Shown piece by piece: positions 1-7,393 of a DNA stretch of 37,227 nucleotides. The DNA is taken from IMG/VR virus record IMGVR_UViG_3300031974_005642, positions 1-37,227 of that record, one strand, 5' to 3'. The first letter of the stretch is position 1, and each line of letters starts with the position of its first letter. Source of the stretch: a virus. A model generated the notes under the pieces. The model had not been told where the DNA came from, did no database searches, and saw nothing but the letters and a program-made list of their open reading frames with translations. The position numbers and the translations under genes are program-made.

Positions 1-1833
1 CTGCTATTTCGCGAGAAATTGATTTTTAGTGGCACTGGCAAATCTGCCGCCATCGATAAAGCCGCCGCTGAGTTTGGCGCAAACCGCGCCACCATTTACA
101 AGTGGGTGGAACTGGTAAAAGGGCTAGAGCGCAGCAACTGGCTTGCGCATTTGCTCCCCCAGCATGAAGGCAAGCCCAAACGCAGCGCAGAATGCACGCC
201 TGAAGCGTGGGACTTTTTTAAAGCCGATTATCTTCGTAATGAACAGCCATCAATCGCCAGTTGTTACGAGCGTCTTAAGCGTGCAGCAAGAGCAAACGGT
301 TGGGCTATACCCGCAATTCGAACCTTTAACCGCTGGACGACCGAGCGCATACCGCACTCGGTACGCATCCTGCGCCGCGAAGGTGAGCATGCCTTATCCT
401 CTCGCTTCCCCTCGGTTGAGCGCACCGTGCGCAATATGCACGCGCTGGAGTGGATTAACGGCGACGGCTACCAACACAACGTTTTTGTTAAGTGGCCAGA
501 CGGCACTATTGACCGTCCTAAGACGTGGTTTTGGCAAGACGTACACGCACGCAAGATTCTCACGTATCGAGTAGATCTTACCGAGAACACTGACTCGATA
601 CGCTTGAGCTTTGGCGATCTGGTTGAGCAGTTCGGTATTCCATATCACGCCACTATCGATAACACCCGCGCTGCTGCCAATAAATGGATGACCGGCGGTG
701 TTCCCAATAGATACCGCTTTAAAGTGAAAGAAGATGACCCGCTGGGCATCTTCCCTATGCTGGGTGTGCAGGTGCATTGGACTAGCGTGGATAAGGCCGG
801 TACCCAAGCCAAGGGCCGTGGTCAAGCTAAGCCGATAGAGCGTGCTTTTGGTGTGGGTGGATTGGGTGACTACGTTGACCAGCACCCTGATTTTGCTGGC
901 GCGTACACGGGGAAAAATGTTAACGCCAAGCCAGAAAATTACGCGTCTAAAGCGATTCCGCTTGAAGATTTTGTGCGGGTTCTAAACGAAGAAATTCTTC
1001 ACTGGAATGCTCGTGAAGGCCGTCGGACTGAAATGGCTGGCGGCATATTAAGCTTTGATCAGGTGTTTAACGAATCGTATGCCGTAGCACCAATCCGCAA
1101 GGCAACTGAAGCCCAGCGCCGCTTGTGGCTACTTACCGCAGAGTCGATCCGCGTAGATAAAACCGGCTGCTTTACCTTAGAAGCCGGTGCACGAACGGGC
1201 CAAGGTCGTGACGGCCGCAACCGCTACTTTGCACAAGAGCTGCTGGAATACGGCGACCGTGGCATCAAGATTGTGGTGCGCTTTGACCCAGATCACCTAC
1301 ACGAGAGTGTGTATGCCTATACGTTGGATGGCCGCTTTATTTCCACCGCAGACTGCCTAGAAGCCAAGGGCTTTGGCGACAGCGACGGCAGCCGCATTTA
1401 CAGCCGCGAACGCAAAAAATTCATTAAAGCCACCAAGGCCGCAGCGGATGCTGAAATGCGCATGGATCTGGCTGGTGTGTCTCAACGCCTCCCTCGCCCA
1501 GAATTGCCCGCGCCTGTTGCAAGCAAAGTAGTACGCCCGGCGCGTGCCTCCATTGAAATGCCCGACACCAAATCGCCTGACGAATATTGGACGAAGCAAG
1601 CCGAGTCCTCTATGGCCGAAGTAGAGGCCCTATTTGAACCCCAAGCACCGCAGCCAGAAAGCACCGCATATCAGCGCTGGTTAAGAGTGGGCGAGGCAAT
1701 GGAGCAAGGCGAAACACTTTCGCAGATCGACGCCAAATGGTGGACGAAAAACGAAGCAAACCCTGAATTTACAAACCGAAAACTAATGGAGGACTGGGAC
1801 AAAGAACTAGAACGGACAGCCAGCAGCAACTGA
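1..1833 (+). CDS. MuA-like DDE transposase (5' partial)
   Basis: Catalyses strand transfer for replicative transposition of the phage genome. The reading frame is open from base 1 and an internal TTG at 19 has no convincing ribosome site, so the true N-terminus lies outside the window. Numbering from base 19, a helix-turn-helix (IDKAAAEFGANRATIYKW) starts the visible part. The catalytic triad is D149 (in NGDGY), D214 (in IDNTRAAANKW) and E274 (in KPIERAFGVGG), with spacing close to that of phage Mu MuA. The C-terminal part, rich in charged residues, would hold the MuB-contact region. It is followed after 52 bp by the MuB-like gene. The family assignment is very secure. Confidence 0.96.
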   Translation: MLFREKLIFSGTGKSAAIDKAAAEFGANRATIYKWVELVKGLERSNWLAHLLPQHEGKPKRSAECTPEAWDFFKADYLRNEQPSIASCYERLKRAARANGWAIPAIRTFNRWTTERIPHSVRILRREGEHALSSRFPSVERTVRNMHALEWINGDGYQHNVFVKWPDGTIDRPKTWFWQDVHARKILTYRVDLTENTDSIRLSFGDLVEQFGIPYHATIDNTRAAANKWMTGGVPNRYRFKVKEDDPLGIFPMLGVQVHWTSVDKAGTQAKGRGQAKPIERAFGVGGLGDYVDQHPDFAGAYTGKNVNAKPENYASKAIPLEDFVRVLNEEILHWNAREGRRTEMAGGILSFDQVFNESYAVAPIRKATEAQRRLWLLTAESIRVDKTGCFTLEAGARTGQGRDGRNRYFAQELLEYGDRGIKIVVRFDPDHLHESVYAYTLDGRFISTADCLEAKGFGDSDGSRIYSRERKKFIKATKAAADAEMRMDLAGVSQRLPRPELPAPVASKVVRPARASIEMPDTKSPDEYWTKQAESSMAEVEALFEPQAPQPESTAYQRWLRVGEAMEQGETLSQIDAKWWTKNEANPEFTNRKLMEDWDKELERTASSN

Positions 1834-1840
1834 CTGTCCG
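1813..1840 (+). other. hairpin spanning the transposase stop codon
   Basis: A perfect 7-bp inverted repeat, CGGACAG (1813-1819) and CTGTCCG (1834-1840), with a 14-nt loop containing the TGA stop of the transposase. There is no T-run. It might modulate MuA/MuB expression or mRNA stability, or be chance. Confidence 0.3.
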
Positions 1841-1885
1841 GTAGATCGTCGACTACATGACTAATCAACAACAAGGAAATGATAC

Positions 1886-2626
1886 ATGACAATCACCGAA
1901 ATCGACAACATTAGCGGCATGGCACCGCTGACCAATATGGCACTGACCAAGGCCGCAGTGGAGCGCGCACAAAACCGCGCCGAGTCACTGCCTGGCATGG
2001 TAGTGATGTTTGGCCCCAGCGGATTTGGCAAAAGCTACAGCGCCACGTTTGTTGCCAATACCTTGCGCGCTCACTACGTAGAGTGCCGCAGCTCCTGGAC
2101 AAAAAAGGCCTTGCTCGAAGCCATACTGCTCGACATGGGCATTACCGCCGCCGCCACCATTTACAAAATGACCGACCAAATATCCGAAGAATTAGCCCAA
2201 AGCCAGCGGCCGCTGATCATCGACGAAGTCGATCATATCGTTGACAAAAAAGCGGTAGAAATCATTCGCGACATTTACGAAGGCAGCAAAGCCCCCATGC
2301 TGTTAATCGGCGAAGAAAAGCTACCGGCCAAGCTCAAACGCTGGGAGCGCTTTGACGGTCGCATATTAGATTGGGTGCCCGCCCAACCGGCAACCGACAA
2401 AGACACCGCCAGCCTTTGCCGTGTGTATGCGCGGGGAATCGACATAAAGCCAGACATACAAAAAGAAATCACCCAGCTGGCGCGCGGCAGCGTGCGCCGT
2501 ATCTGCGTCAATCTAGATAAGGTTCGCAGCATCGCAGAGCAAGAAGGCTGGGACAGCGTGGACAAAAAACGCTGGGCCGGTCGCGGCTTCTACACTGGCC
2601 AAGCGCCAGCAAGGAAGCTGATATGA
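1886..2626 (+). CDS. MuB-like AAA+ ATPase, target-DNA activator
   Basis: ATP-dependent DNA-binding protein that selects target DNA and stimulates the transposase. Walker A is GPSGFGKS (residues 43-50) and Walker B is LIIDEVDH (D113/E114). A C-terminal basic segment with RGSVRRICVNLD resembles the sensor/helical part of the TniB/MuB family. At 246 aa it is shorter than Mu MuB (312 aa) and nearer the B3/D3112-type proteins. The ATG at 1886 is preceded by AAGGA at good distance. The 3' end overlaps the next gene by ATGA, so the two are probably translationally coupled. Confidence 0.93.
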   Translation: MTITEIDNISGMAPLTNMALTKAAVERAQNRAESLPGMVVMFGPSGFGKSYSATFVANTLRAHYVECRSSWTKKALLEAILLDMGITAAATIYKMTDQISEELAQSQRPLIIDEVDHIVDKKAVEIIRDIYEGSKAPMLLIGEEKLPAKLKRWERFDGRILDWVPAQPATDKDTASLCRVYARGIDIKPDIQKEITQLARGSVRRICVNLDKVRSIAEQEGWDSVDKKRWAGRGFYTGQAPARKLI

Positions 2627-3267
2627 ATACCCTTAAACGACCCGCCAGAGGAATGGGGCGCAAGCCAGTCAATATAGGTCATTACGGTACCCAAGATGCT
2701 ATTTGGCGTGCTATTCGCGAGCTGGAAGCCTTCACCTGCGAGCAACTCATTTGTCATGTAAGCAAAGACGTCGCGGTGAACGACCACACCGTTAAAAGCT
2801 ACTTAGACCGCCTAGTAAACGCCGATTACTTGAGTATTAAAAAAGTGCCTAAGCATCGCGGTGTTTGCGTAGAGGCGACCTACACCCTAATTAAAAACAC
2901 CGGCGTTGAAACCCCGCGCCTGCGCAAGGACGGCGGCAAAGTCACTCAAGGCATTGGCCGCGAATGCATGTGGCGAAGCATGAAAACCCTCGGCGAGTTC
3001 GACTGGCTAGAGCTGGTATCCGTCATTAATGCCGACGGCTATTTGGTGTCCGAGGCCAGTGCCAAAGAATACTGCAAAGTATTGGCCCTCGCTAAATACC
3101 TGGTCGTGGTGCGGCAGGGCCGAGGCACTATCCGTTCTCGCTATCGGCTATTGCCCTCTAAATGGACAGGGCCGCGACCGCCGCAAATTCAACGAACCAA
3201 GTCCCTGTTTGACGCCAACCTAAACAAGGTCGTATGGCAGCGCGGACCACGAGGCGGTGACGTATGA
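2623..3267 (+). CDS. tandem winged-helix early protein
   Basis: Unrecognised 214-aa early protein. It appears to be an internal duplication. Residues about 25-92 (DAIWRAIRELEAFT...YLDRLVNADYL...YTLIKN) and about 112-180 (ECMWRSMKTLGEFD...CKVLALAKYLVV...RYRLLP) follow the same helix-helix-helix-wing pattern, each ending in a basic hairpin and a Y-x-L strand. This suggests two winged helix-turn-helix domains binding DNA. The C-terminal tail is very basic. It overlaps the MuB gene (ATGA at 2623) and the next gene (ATGA at 3264). It may control early transcription or replication; the exact role is unknown. Confidence 0.75.
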   Translation: MNTLKRPARGMGRKPVNIGHYGTQDAIWRAIRELEAFTCEQLICHVSKDVAVNDHTVKSYLDRLVNADYLSIKKVPKHRGVCVEATYTLIKNTGVETPRLRKDGGKVTQGIGRECMWRSMKTLGEFDWLELVSVINADGYLVSEASAKEYCKVLALAKYLVVVRQGRGTIRSRYRLLPSKWTGPRPPQIQRTKSLFDANLNKVVWQRGPRGGDV

Positions 3268-3611
3268 ATGCACTTTTGATCAGTGAACCAGCATGGATAT
3301 TAGCCCTACGCGAGCAAGTCGCCGCCAAGGGGCAGCGCGCCGTTGCAAAAGAAATTGGCTACAGCCCCGCCGTAGTGAGCCAAGTACTAAACGCCAAATA
3401 CGGCGGCGACATGGCGCAAGTCGAAAAGCGCGTGCGCGGTGCCTACATGGGCGAAACCGTATTTTGCCCCGTACTGGGCGAGATCCCCTCTAACCAGTGC
3501 CTAGATCATCAGCGCAAACCCTTTGCGCCGATCAACCCGATGCGAGTGCGGCTGTTTAGAGCCTGCCGCGCCGGATGCGAAAACAGCAAATTGGAAGGGA
3601 GACGGTCATGA
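3264..3611 (+). CDS. XRE-like helix-turn-helix protein with Cys-rich tail
   Basis: A 115-aa protein. The N-terminal half has a clear helix-turn-helix: GQRAVAKEIGYSPAVVSQVLNAKYGG (about residues 24-49) reads as helix 2, turn and recognition helix of a Cro/LacI-type domain. The C-terminal half holds four cysteines (CPVLGEIPSNQC and CRAGC), compatible with a metal site. Small proteins of this layout occur in early operons of Mu-like phages. It is probably a DNA-binding regulator, with unknown targets. It overlaps both neighbours by ATGA junctions. Confidence 0.8.
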   Translation: MNALLISEPAWILALREQVAAKGQRAVAKEIGYSPAVVSQVLNAKYGGDMAQVEKRVRGAYMGETVFCPVLGEIPSNQCLDHQRKPFAPINPMRVRLFRACRAGCENSKLEGRRS

Positions 3612-3937
3612 ACATGTATCACCCCAATTACATTAGTCATTACGGCGAACGCTTTATTCGTTTGGGATTAGCTGCGCATGGCGTGACGTTCGAGCAATAC
3701 CTCGCTGCGCCAGAGCGTTACGAAATCAAATATGAAAACGAATACCGGCCGCTGCTGCCAGCCCAGCGCGCTGTGCAGGCCCGCTTGGACGCAATTAGTT
3801 TTGAAGTGGATCGAGTTGAAGCGGAGGTGGATGAGCTGCCGCACCGCAACGGTGTGGCGATAGAGCCGCTGCGCCATCACTGCCGTCCTAAACGGTCGCG
3901 CAAGAGCGATTTCACTCGGAGGGTGCGGGCATGTTAG
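3608..3937 (+). CDS. hypothetical early protein
   Basis: A 109-aa protein of unknown function. The ATG at 3608 is chosen because it overlaps the previous stop as ATGA and GGGAGACGG lies just upstream. A longer in-frame start at 3575 would lie inside the previous gene. The N-terminus (MNMYHPNYISHYGERFIRLGLAAHGVTFEQYLAAP) is aromatic-rich, the middle is helical and acidic (ISFEVDRVEAEVDELP), and the tail is strongly basic (RPKRSRKSDFTRRVR). No motif is recognised. Its place in the overlapping operon implies early co-expression. Confidence 0.7.
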   Translation: MNMYHPNYISHYGERFIRLGLAAHGVTFEQYLAAPERYEIKYENEYRPLLPAQRAVQARLDAISFEVDRVEAEVDELPHRNGVAIEPLRHHCRPKRSRKSDFTRRVRAC

Positions 3938-4155
3938 CCGATAAATACAACCACTGGCTGCGCTGCGTAAAAGCAAACCAAGTGCCGCTACTTGATTACA
4001 TCTGCCCTGACTGCAAACAAGAATTACAGGCACTGCGGCCGCCCGAAGGCGAAGAACGGTGGGACTCGGTAATTGAGTGCCCACATTGCGAAGGCTTGCA
4101 TTTTCGGGTCCCACACAGCCAAGGAACCGTTGAATGTTGGAGCCTAAAAGCATGA
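3931..4155 (+). CDS. small zinc-ribbon protein
   Basis: A 74-aa protein with two CxxC pairs, CPDC (about residues 25-28) and CPHC (about 50-53). The spacing is typical of a zinc ribbon. There is no enzymatic motif. It overlaps the upstream gene by 7 nt and the next by ATGA at 4152. It could be a nucleic-acid-binding or protein-contact module; the function is unknown. Confidence 0.72.
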   Translation: MLADKYNHWLRCVKANQVPLLDYICPDCKQELQALRPPEGEERWDSVIECPHCEGLHFRVPHSQGTVECWSLKA

Positions 4156-4391
4156 GTAATACAGCAAATGAATATCTCGAAGGCGTCTGTTTTGAAGTGA
4201 TTAGCGTCATGGCAGACAAAGGTAGCCCAATGGGCAGCGCCGCACTCTCTGTCGCGCTGGGTATACGGCATGACGCAGTGCAGGCAGCTGTTTGCAAACT
4301 GATTATTCGCGATCGCATTGTGAGTGTTGGCCGTGGTGTTGATAAACGGCCGATTTACGAGTTGCGCATTCCAACTGTGGAGCAAAACTGA
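4152..4391 (+). CDS. small winged-helix protein
   Basis: A 79-aa protein. The ATG at 4152 is preferred over the upstream in-frame ATG (4134) because it forms the ATGA overlap used throughout this operon. The sequence fits one winged helix: a helix (EYLEGVCFEVISVMADKG), then a helix-turn-helix (GSAALSVALGIRHDAVQAAVCKLIIRDRIV) and a wing strand (RPIYELRI). It is probably a DNA-binding early regulator; the target is unknown. Confidence 0.7.
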   Translation: MSNTANEYLEGVCFEVISVMADKGSPMGSAALSVALGIRHDAVQAAVCKLIIRDRIVSVGRGVDKRPIYELRIPTVEQN

Positions 4392-4392
4392 C

Positions 4393-4737
4393 ATGAGCCA
4401 AATTAGCCCTGACTGCGTGTTGCAAGTGTTGAGCCGTCACATTGGCGCCGAAAACGGTGTGACTGTGACGAAGCTAGCGCAAGAAGTTACCGACTCACTG
4501 CTGGTGTCTGCCGGTGATGAGCGCGCTGTTAGGGCTGCTGTTGTCGAGCTACGCAAGGCGGGTTTGCACGTTTGTGCGCACCCTGGCTCTGGTTATTACA
4601 TGGCAAGAGACGAAGCCGAACTAGTTCGCTGCTGCAGTTACTTATTTGACCGAGCCATGTGCTCACTAGAACAAGTTGCCGCCATGCGGCGTGAATCGTT
4701 GCCGGATCTGCGTGGGCAGCTGAGGTTGCCGACATGA
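4393..4737 (+). CDS. small winged-helix protein
   Basis: A 114-aa protein starting at ATG 4393, directly after the previous stop (TGACATG arrangement). An alternative upstream start at 4324 would overlap the preceding gene heavily. Residues about 5-65 show the pattern helix, helix, recognition helix (ERAVRAAVVELRKAGLHV) and wing (GSGYYMA). The C-terminal part is helical and contains the pair CCSYLFDRAMCSLEQV. Likely a DNA-binding regulator. The 3' end overlaps the next gene by ATGA. Confidence 0.68.
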   Translation: MSQISPDCVLQVLSRHIGAENGVTVTKLAQEVTDSLLVSAGDERAVRAAVVELRKAGLHVCAHPGSGYYMARDEAELVRCCSYLFDRAMCSLEQVAAMRRESLPDLRGQLRLPT

Positions 4738-5015
4738 AAGTCACTTATGACAGATATGGCCGTATGAAGTATCACCCCGAGTATCACCATAAACATGGCC
4801 AGCCTTGGATTATTACCGATCAGAAGTACTTGATTGAGTACTACGAAAAGCTCGGACCAGAACAGGTGAGTTTTGCTTTAGGTAGAACCATACACACCGT
4901 AATGCAAAGAGCCGCAGAGTTGCGAAAAGCGGGTTTGATGCCAATGCCTAAAACTCAAAGTTACCACCGCCGAATGCGGCCTACATTTAACGCTGGAGAA
5001 AACCATGAACACTGA
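4734..5015 (+). CDS. Myb/SANT-like helix-turn-helix protein
   Basis: A 93-aa protein. The segment PWIITDQKYLIEYYEKLGPEQVSFALGRTIHTVMQRAAELRKAGL (about 24-68) matches a three-helix SANT/Myb-like domain: an aromatic residue at the first helix, then a Gly, then a recognition helix with GRTxxTVMxRAxxLRK. Such proteins are frequent in Mu-like early regions and are predicted to bind DNA. It starts in an ATGA overlap and ends 10 nt inside the next gene. Confidence 0.72.
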   Translation: MKVTYDRYGRMKYHPEYHHKHGQPWIITDQKYLIEYYEKLGPEQVSFALGRTIHTVMQRAAELRKAGLMPMPKTQSYHRRMRPTFNAGENHEH

Positions 5016-5622
5016 CACCATACCCGAAGGCTTTGCGCAAAACGCCCAAGGCCACTTAGTGCCTGAAAACCAGATTCGCGAACACGATAAGCTTCGTGAC
5101 GATGTGGCGCGCAGCTTAGCGCTGGAGGCGGAAGATCTGCACGTTCGCATTAAAGCGTTTAAGGCTAAAGCCTTGGCCGATATCGCCGACATGGTCGCTA
5201 TTGCTGCCGATAAATATCAAATAACAATAGGTGGCAAAAAAGGCAACGTAAGCCTCAGCACGTTTGATGGCGAATATAAAGTTACCCGCACCTATGCAAA
5301 TCGCATTGCTTTTACCGAGGAGCTAGAGGCCGCACGCGAACTAATCAATGATTGCATTGTGCGCTGGAGCGAAGGGGCAAATGACCATATTAGAGTCCTT
5401 GTAGATGAGGCATTCCGAACCAATGGAGAGGGCCAGATAAAAACGGCAGCTGTATTGGGTTTGCTGCGCAAAGATATCCATGACGACGGCTGGAAGCGCG
5501 CAATGGAAGCTCTTAAAGATTCAATTCATTCGGTTGGTTCAACGGTCTATGTGCGCGTTTACAAGCGCGTTGGCGCCACGGATCAATATCGGCCGCTAGC
5601 CTTGGACATTGCAGCGCTATGA
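5005..5622 (+). CDS. DUF3164 family early protein
   Basis: A 205-aa protein of the DUF3164 type, common in the early region of Mu-like phages. It is mostly helical, with features I associate with the family: NAQGHLVPENQIREHDKLRDD near the N-terminus, a glycine-lysine turn (GGKKGNVSLSTFDGEYKV), and a C-terminal WKRAMEALKDSI...YVRVYKR. The biochemical role is unknown; genome context suggests replication or transposition support. GGAG (4995-4998) lies 6 nt before the ATG. The stop overlaps the next gene as ATGA. Confidence 0.88.
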   Translation: MNTDTIPEGFAQNAQGHLVPENQIREHDKLRDDVARSLALEAEDLHVRIKAFKAKALADIADMVAIAADKYQITIGGKKGNVSLSTFDGEYKVTRTYANRIAFTEELEAARELINDCIVRWSEGANDHIRVLVDEAFRTNGEGQIKTAAVLGLLRKDIHDDGWKRAMEALKDSIHSVGSTVYVRVYKRVGATDQYRPLALDIAAL

Positions 5623-5885
5623 AAGCGGCCATGCGCAATGTGCAAATGTCGGTGGGTGTTTCTCGCTTTATGCAGCCGCTGCTCAGTGTGATTAACCCCG
5701 CGGGCATTGCGATTGAAAAACTCACGGTCACTGAAGATCGCATAACCGTTCAGCTGCGCTACACGGACAAGTTGCATGTACTGTTTCCCGCTGCGGTGTT
5801 GCGCACTCACGGTGATAAGACATTTTACGAACACTACGGCTTTGGTGGTCGTGTGGTTTGGGAGGCAAACTCAAATGAGCATTAG
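5619..5885 (+). CDS. hypothetical early protein
   Basis: An 88-aa protein without a recognised motif. It reads as an N-terminal helix followed by beta strands (AIEKLTVTEDRITVQLRYTDKLHVLFP). Its start overlaps the DUF3164 stop (ATGA at 5619) and its end overlaps the next gene by 11 nt. The tight coupling supports a real gene. Confidence 0.65.
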   Translation: MKAAMRNVQMSVGVSRFMQPLLSVINPAGIAIEKLTVTEDRITVQLRYTDKLHVLFPAAVLRTHGDKTFYEHYGFGGRVVWEANSNEH

Positions 5886-6309
5886 TAAAGAGCAATGGGC
5901 CGAGATTGAAGAGCGATTAAAGGGCTTTTATGTGAATGTTAAATTCACTTTGAGCGGGCATGAAATTACAGTCCAAAAGGTACTCTATAAAGAAAATCAA
6001 TACGCTTTGTGTGTATACATAGACGGCTCTTGGAAAGGCTTGTGGATGACCGGCAACAAAGACCCTGAGTACGACCCCATTGTTAAGCAAGTGTGGCGTC
6101 GTCGCACGCGGGCGGTGTATTCACCTTCTAAAAAGGCGGAGCTAGTTAAAGGCTTTGGCAAACGTCGAGCAAAAGAATATTTCTCGCGTTTGGATGATGT
6201 TGTTGAATATTGGAACCCCGATTTTAAAACCGCTGCCAGCTTAGTTCGCCAATTCAAAAAGATCGACGGCCTAGCATTAGTGGTCGAGCCGGTGAGCGCC
6301 AATGGCTAA
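5875..6309 (+). CDS. hypothetical early protein
   Basis: A 144-aa protein. The ATG at 5875 (GGGAGGCAAACTCAA upstream) is chosen over an upstream start at 5776, which lies inside the preceding gene. It is basic and aromatic. A beta-rich N-terminal half ends in GSWKGLWMTG, and the rest is helical and basic (RRRTRAVYSPSKKAELVKGFGKRRAKEYF). Similar proteins sit upstream of the gp16/GemA gene in Mu-like phages, but I do not know a function. Confidence 0.7.
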   Translation: MSISKEQWAEIEERLKGFYVNVKFTLSGHEITVQKVLYKENQYALCVYIDGSWKGLWMTGNKDPEYDPIVKQVWRRRTRAVYSPSKKAELVKGFGKRRAKEYFSRLDDVVEYWNPDFKTAASLVRQFKKIDGLALVVEPVSANG

Positions 6310-6739
6310 CAAACCAACACGCGACCGTCGCGGCATTGAACTCGCCAAAATCCACATGGGCGCTAACAAGCTGGGGCTGGATACCAAAGATAAAGACCCA
6401 GACAGCCCTTATCGCTCAATGCTCTGGGCCGTTGGCCGTGTGCGTAGCGCAGCCCAGTTAGACGCCAGTGGCCGCGCTGCGGTATTGGATTACATGCGGC
6501 GGCTTGGTTTTGAGTCGCCAAAGTATCGGCCTAAACCTTCTAAGGCCACCGTCGCGCAAATAAACAAGGTACGCGCCCAATTGCATGACGCGGGCCGAGA
6601 CGAAGCCTATGGCGATGCTTTGGCTAAGCGAATTTGCAAGGTCGAGAAATTGGTGTGGTGCAAGCCAGATCAGCTCAACCGCATTGTTGCGGCGCTGTGG
6701 TATGACCAAAAGCGGCGGCAAACGAGGACGGAGTCATGA
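6302..6739 (+). CDS. GemA/gp16-like regulatory protein (DUF1018)
   Basis: A 145-aa homologue of Mu gp16 (GemA). In Mu this protein family affects host gene expression and DNA supercoiling. Recognised from the start (RGIELAKIHMGANKLGLD), the signature DPDSPYRSMLWAVGRVRSAAQLDASGRAAVLDYMRRLGF, and a C-terminal WCKPDQLNRIVAALWYDQKRR. It overlaps the preceding gene by 8 nt. Its stop overlaps a 34-codon membrane ORF (ATGA). Confidence 0.88.
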   Translation: MANKPTRDRRGIELAKIHMGANKLGLDTKDKDPDSPYRSMLWAVGRVRSAAQLDASGRAAVLDYMRRLGFESPKYRPKPSKATVAQINKVRAQLHDAGRDEAYGDALAKRICKVEKLVWCKPDQLNRIVAALWYDQKRRQTRTES

Positions 6740-6840
6740 GCCCACTTATGGTGCTTACAGTAGTCGAGATACTCGGCTGCTTTTTTGCGTGGTCTATGGT
6801 GCGTATTAACCACGGAGATGTCAGTGAAGCTGGATATTGA
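6736..6840 (+). CDS. 34-aa predicted membrane peptide
   Basis: A tiny ORF, coupled to GemA by an ATGA junction and running 17 nt into the Mor-like gene in another frame. The translation starts MSPLMVLTVVEILGCFFAWS, one hydrophobic stretch of about 18 residues followed by a polar tail. It may be a real small membrane protein or simply a translational bridge that couples GemA to the activator gene. Confidence 0.45.
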   Translation: MSPLMVLTVVEILGCFFAWSMVRINHGDVSEAGY

Positions 6841-7210
6841 GCAGCTGCCTGGCAGCCTTGGCGACGTGGTTGATGCCATTGGTGTTGACGCGGCGCTGCG
6901 CTTGGTCGAATGCCTTGGTGGTACACGCTTGTATGTGCCAGAGCGCATGACGCCAGAACACCCGATAGTGGCCCTGCTCGGTCATAAAAACGCCTATGCG
7001 CTGGCTAATCAATTTGGTGGTGATCAGATTATTTTGCCTCGCTGTGTGGCTGCCATGCGCGCCATTCGCGATGCCACAATACGAGAGCTGCGCAGTGGTG
7101 GCGTGAGCACCAAACGACTAGCTTTAAATCATGGTTTAACAGAACGGCAGATTTACGCCATACTAGCTGGCGGCAGCGAGGAAGAATCGCCGCAGCAGTC
7201 GTTACTTTAG
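6824..7210 (+). CDS. Mor/C-type transcription activator
   Basis: Middle/late transcription activator of the Mor/C family. It would bind as a dimer upstream of phage promoters and recruit RNA polymerase. The GTG at 6824 is preferred: GGAG (6814-6817) lies 6 nt upstream of it, whereas it touches the in-frame ATG at 6818 with no spacer. The 128-aa product has the family's N-terminal dimerisation part (DVVDAIGVDAALRLVECLGGTRLYVPE), the central Y-A-LANQFGG and LPRC segment, and a C-terminal helix-turn-helix (TKRLALNHGLTERQIYAIL). Only one Mor/C member is present in this window. Confidence 0.9.
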   Translation: MKLDIEQLPGSLGDVVDAIGVDAALRLVECLGGTRLYVPERMTPEHPIVALLGHKNAYALANQFGGDQIILPRCVAAMRAIRDATIRELRSGGVSTKRLALNHGLTERQIYAILAGGSEEESPQQSLL

Positions 7211-7272
7211 CTGGTATTTCATTTCAGGTGGGCTGGTAATCAGTAAGTTCAGTTGTCACGTACCCATTATCT

Positions 7273-7301
7273 TTGAAACACTCTATAGTACGAGTTTTAC
7301 A
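7273..7301 (+). promoter_or_regulatory. possible promoter upstream of the nuclease cargo gene
   Basis: In the AT-rich gap between the activator and the nuclease there is TTGAAA (7273-7278) followed after 17 bp by TTTACA (7296-7301), a weak sigma70-like pair. TATAGT (7284-7289) could instead be the -10 of an activator-dependent promoter without a -35. This is inference only. Confidence 0.25.
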
Positions 7302-7393
7302 TCGCGGCTTAATTACAATCGGGCTATACGTGCATTGTGTTATCCATGAAGGCTTGGAGTCACATTGCTAAAAGCGAAAACAGGGAGTTAGTT

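Noticed and set aside
394-885. Minus-strand open frame opposite the transposase
   Set aside because: Lies fully within the strongly supported DDE transposase gene, has no ribosome site and no recognisable motif.
3668-4318. 216-codon minus-strand frame over the early operon
   Set aside because: Covers three + strand genes joined by ATGA overlaps; the translation has low-complexity character and no domain.
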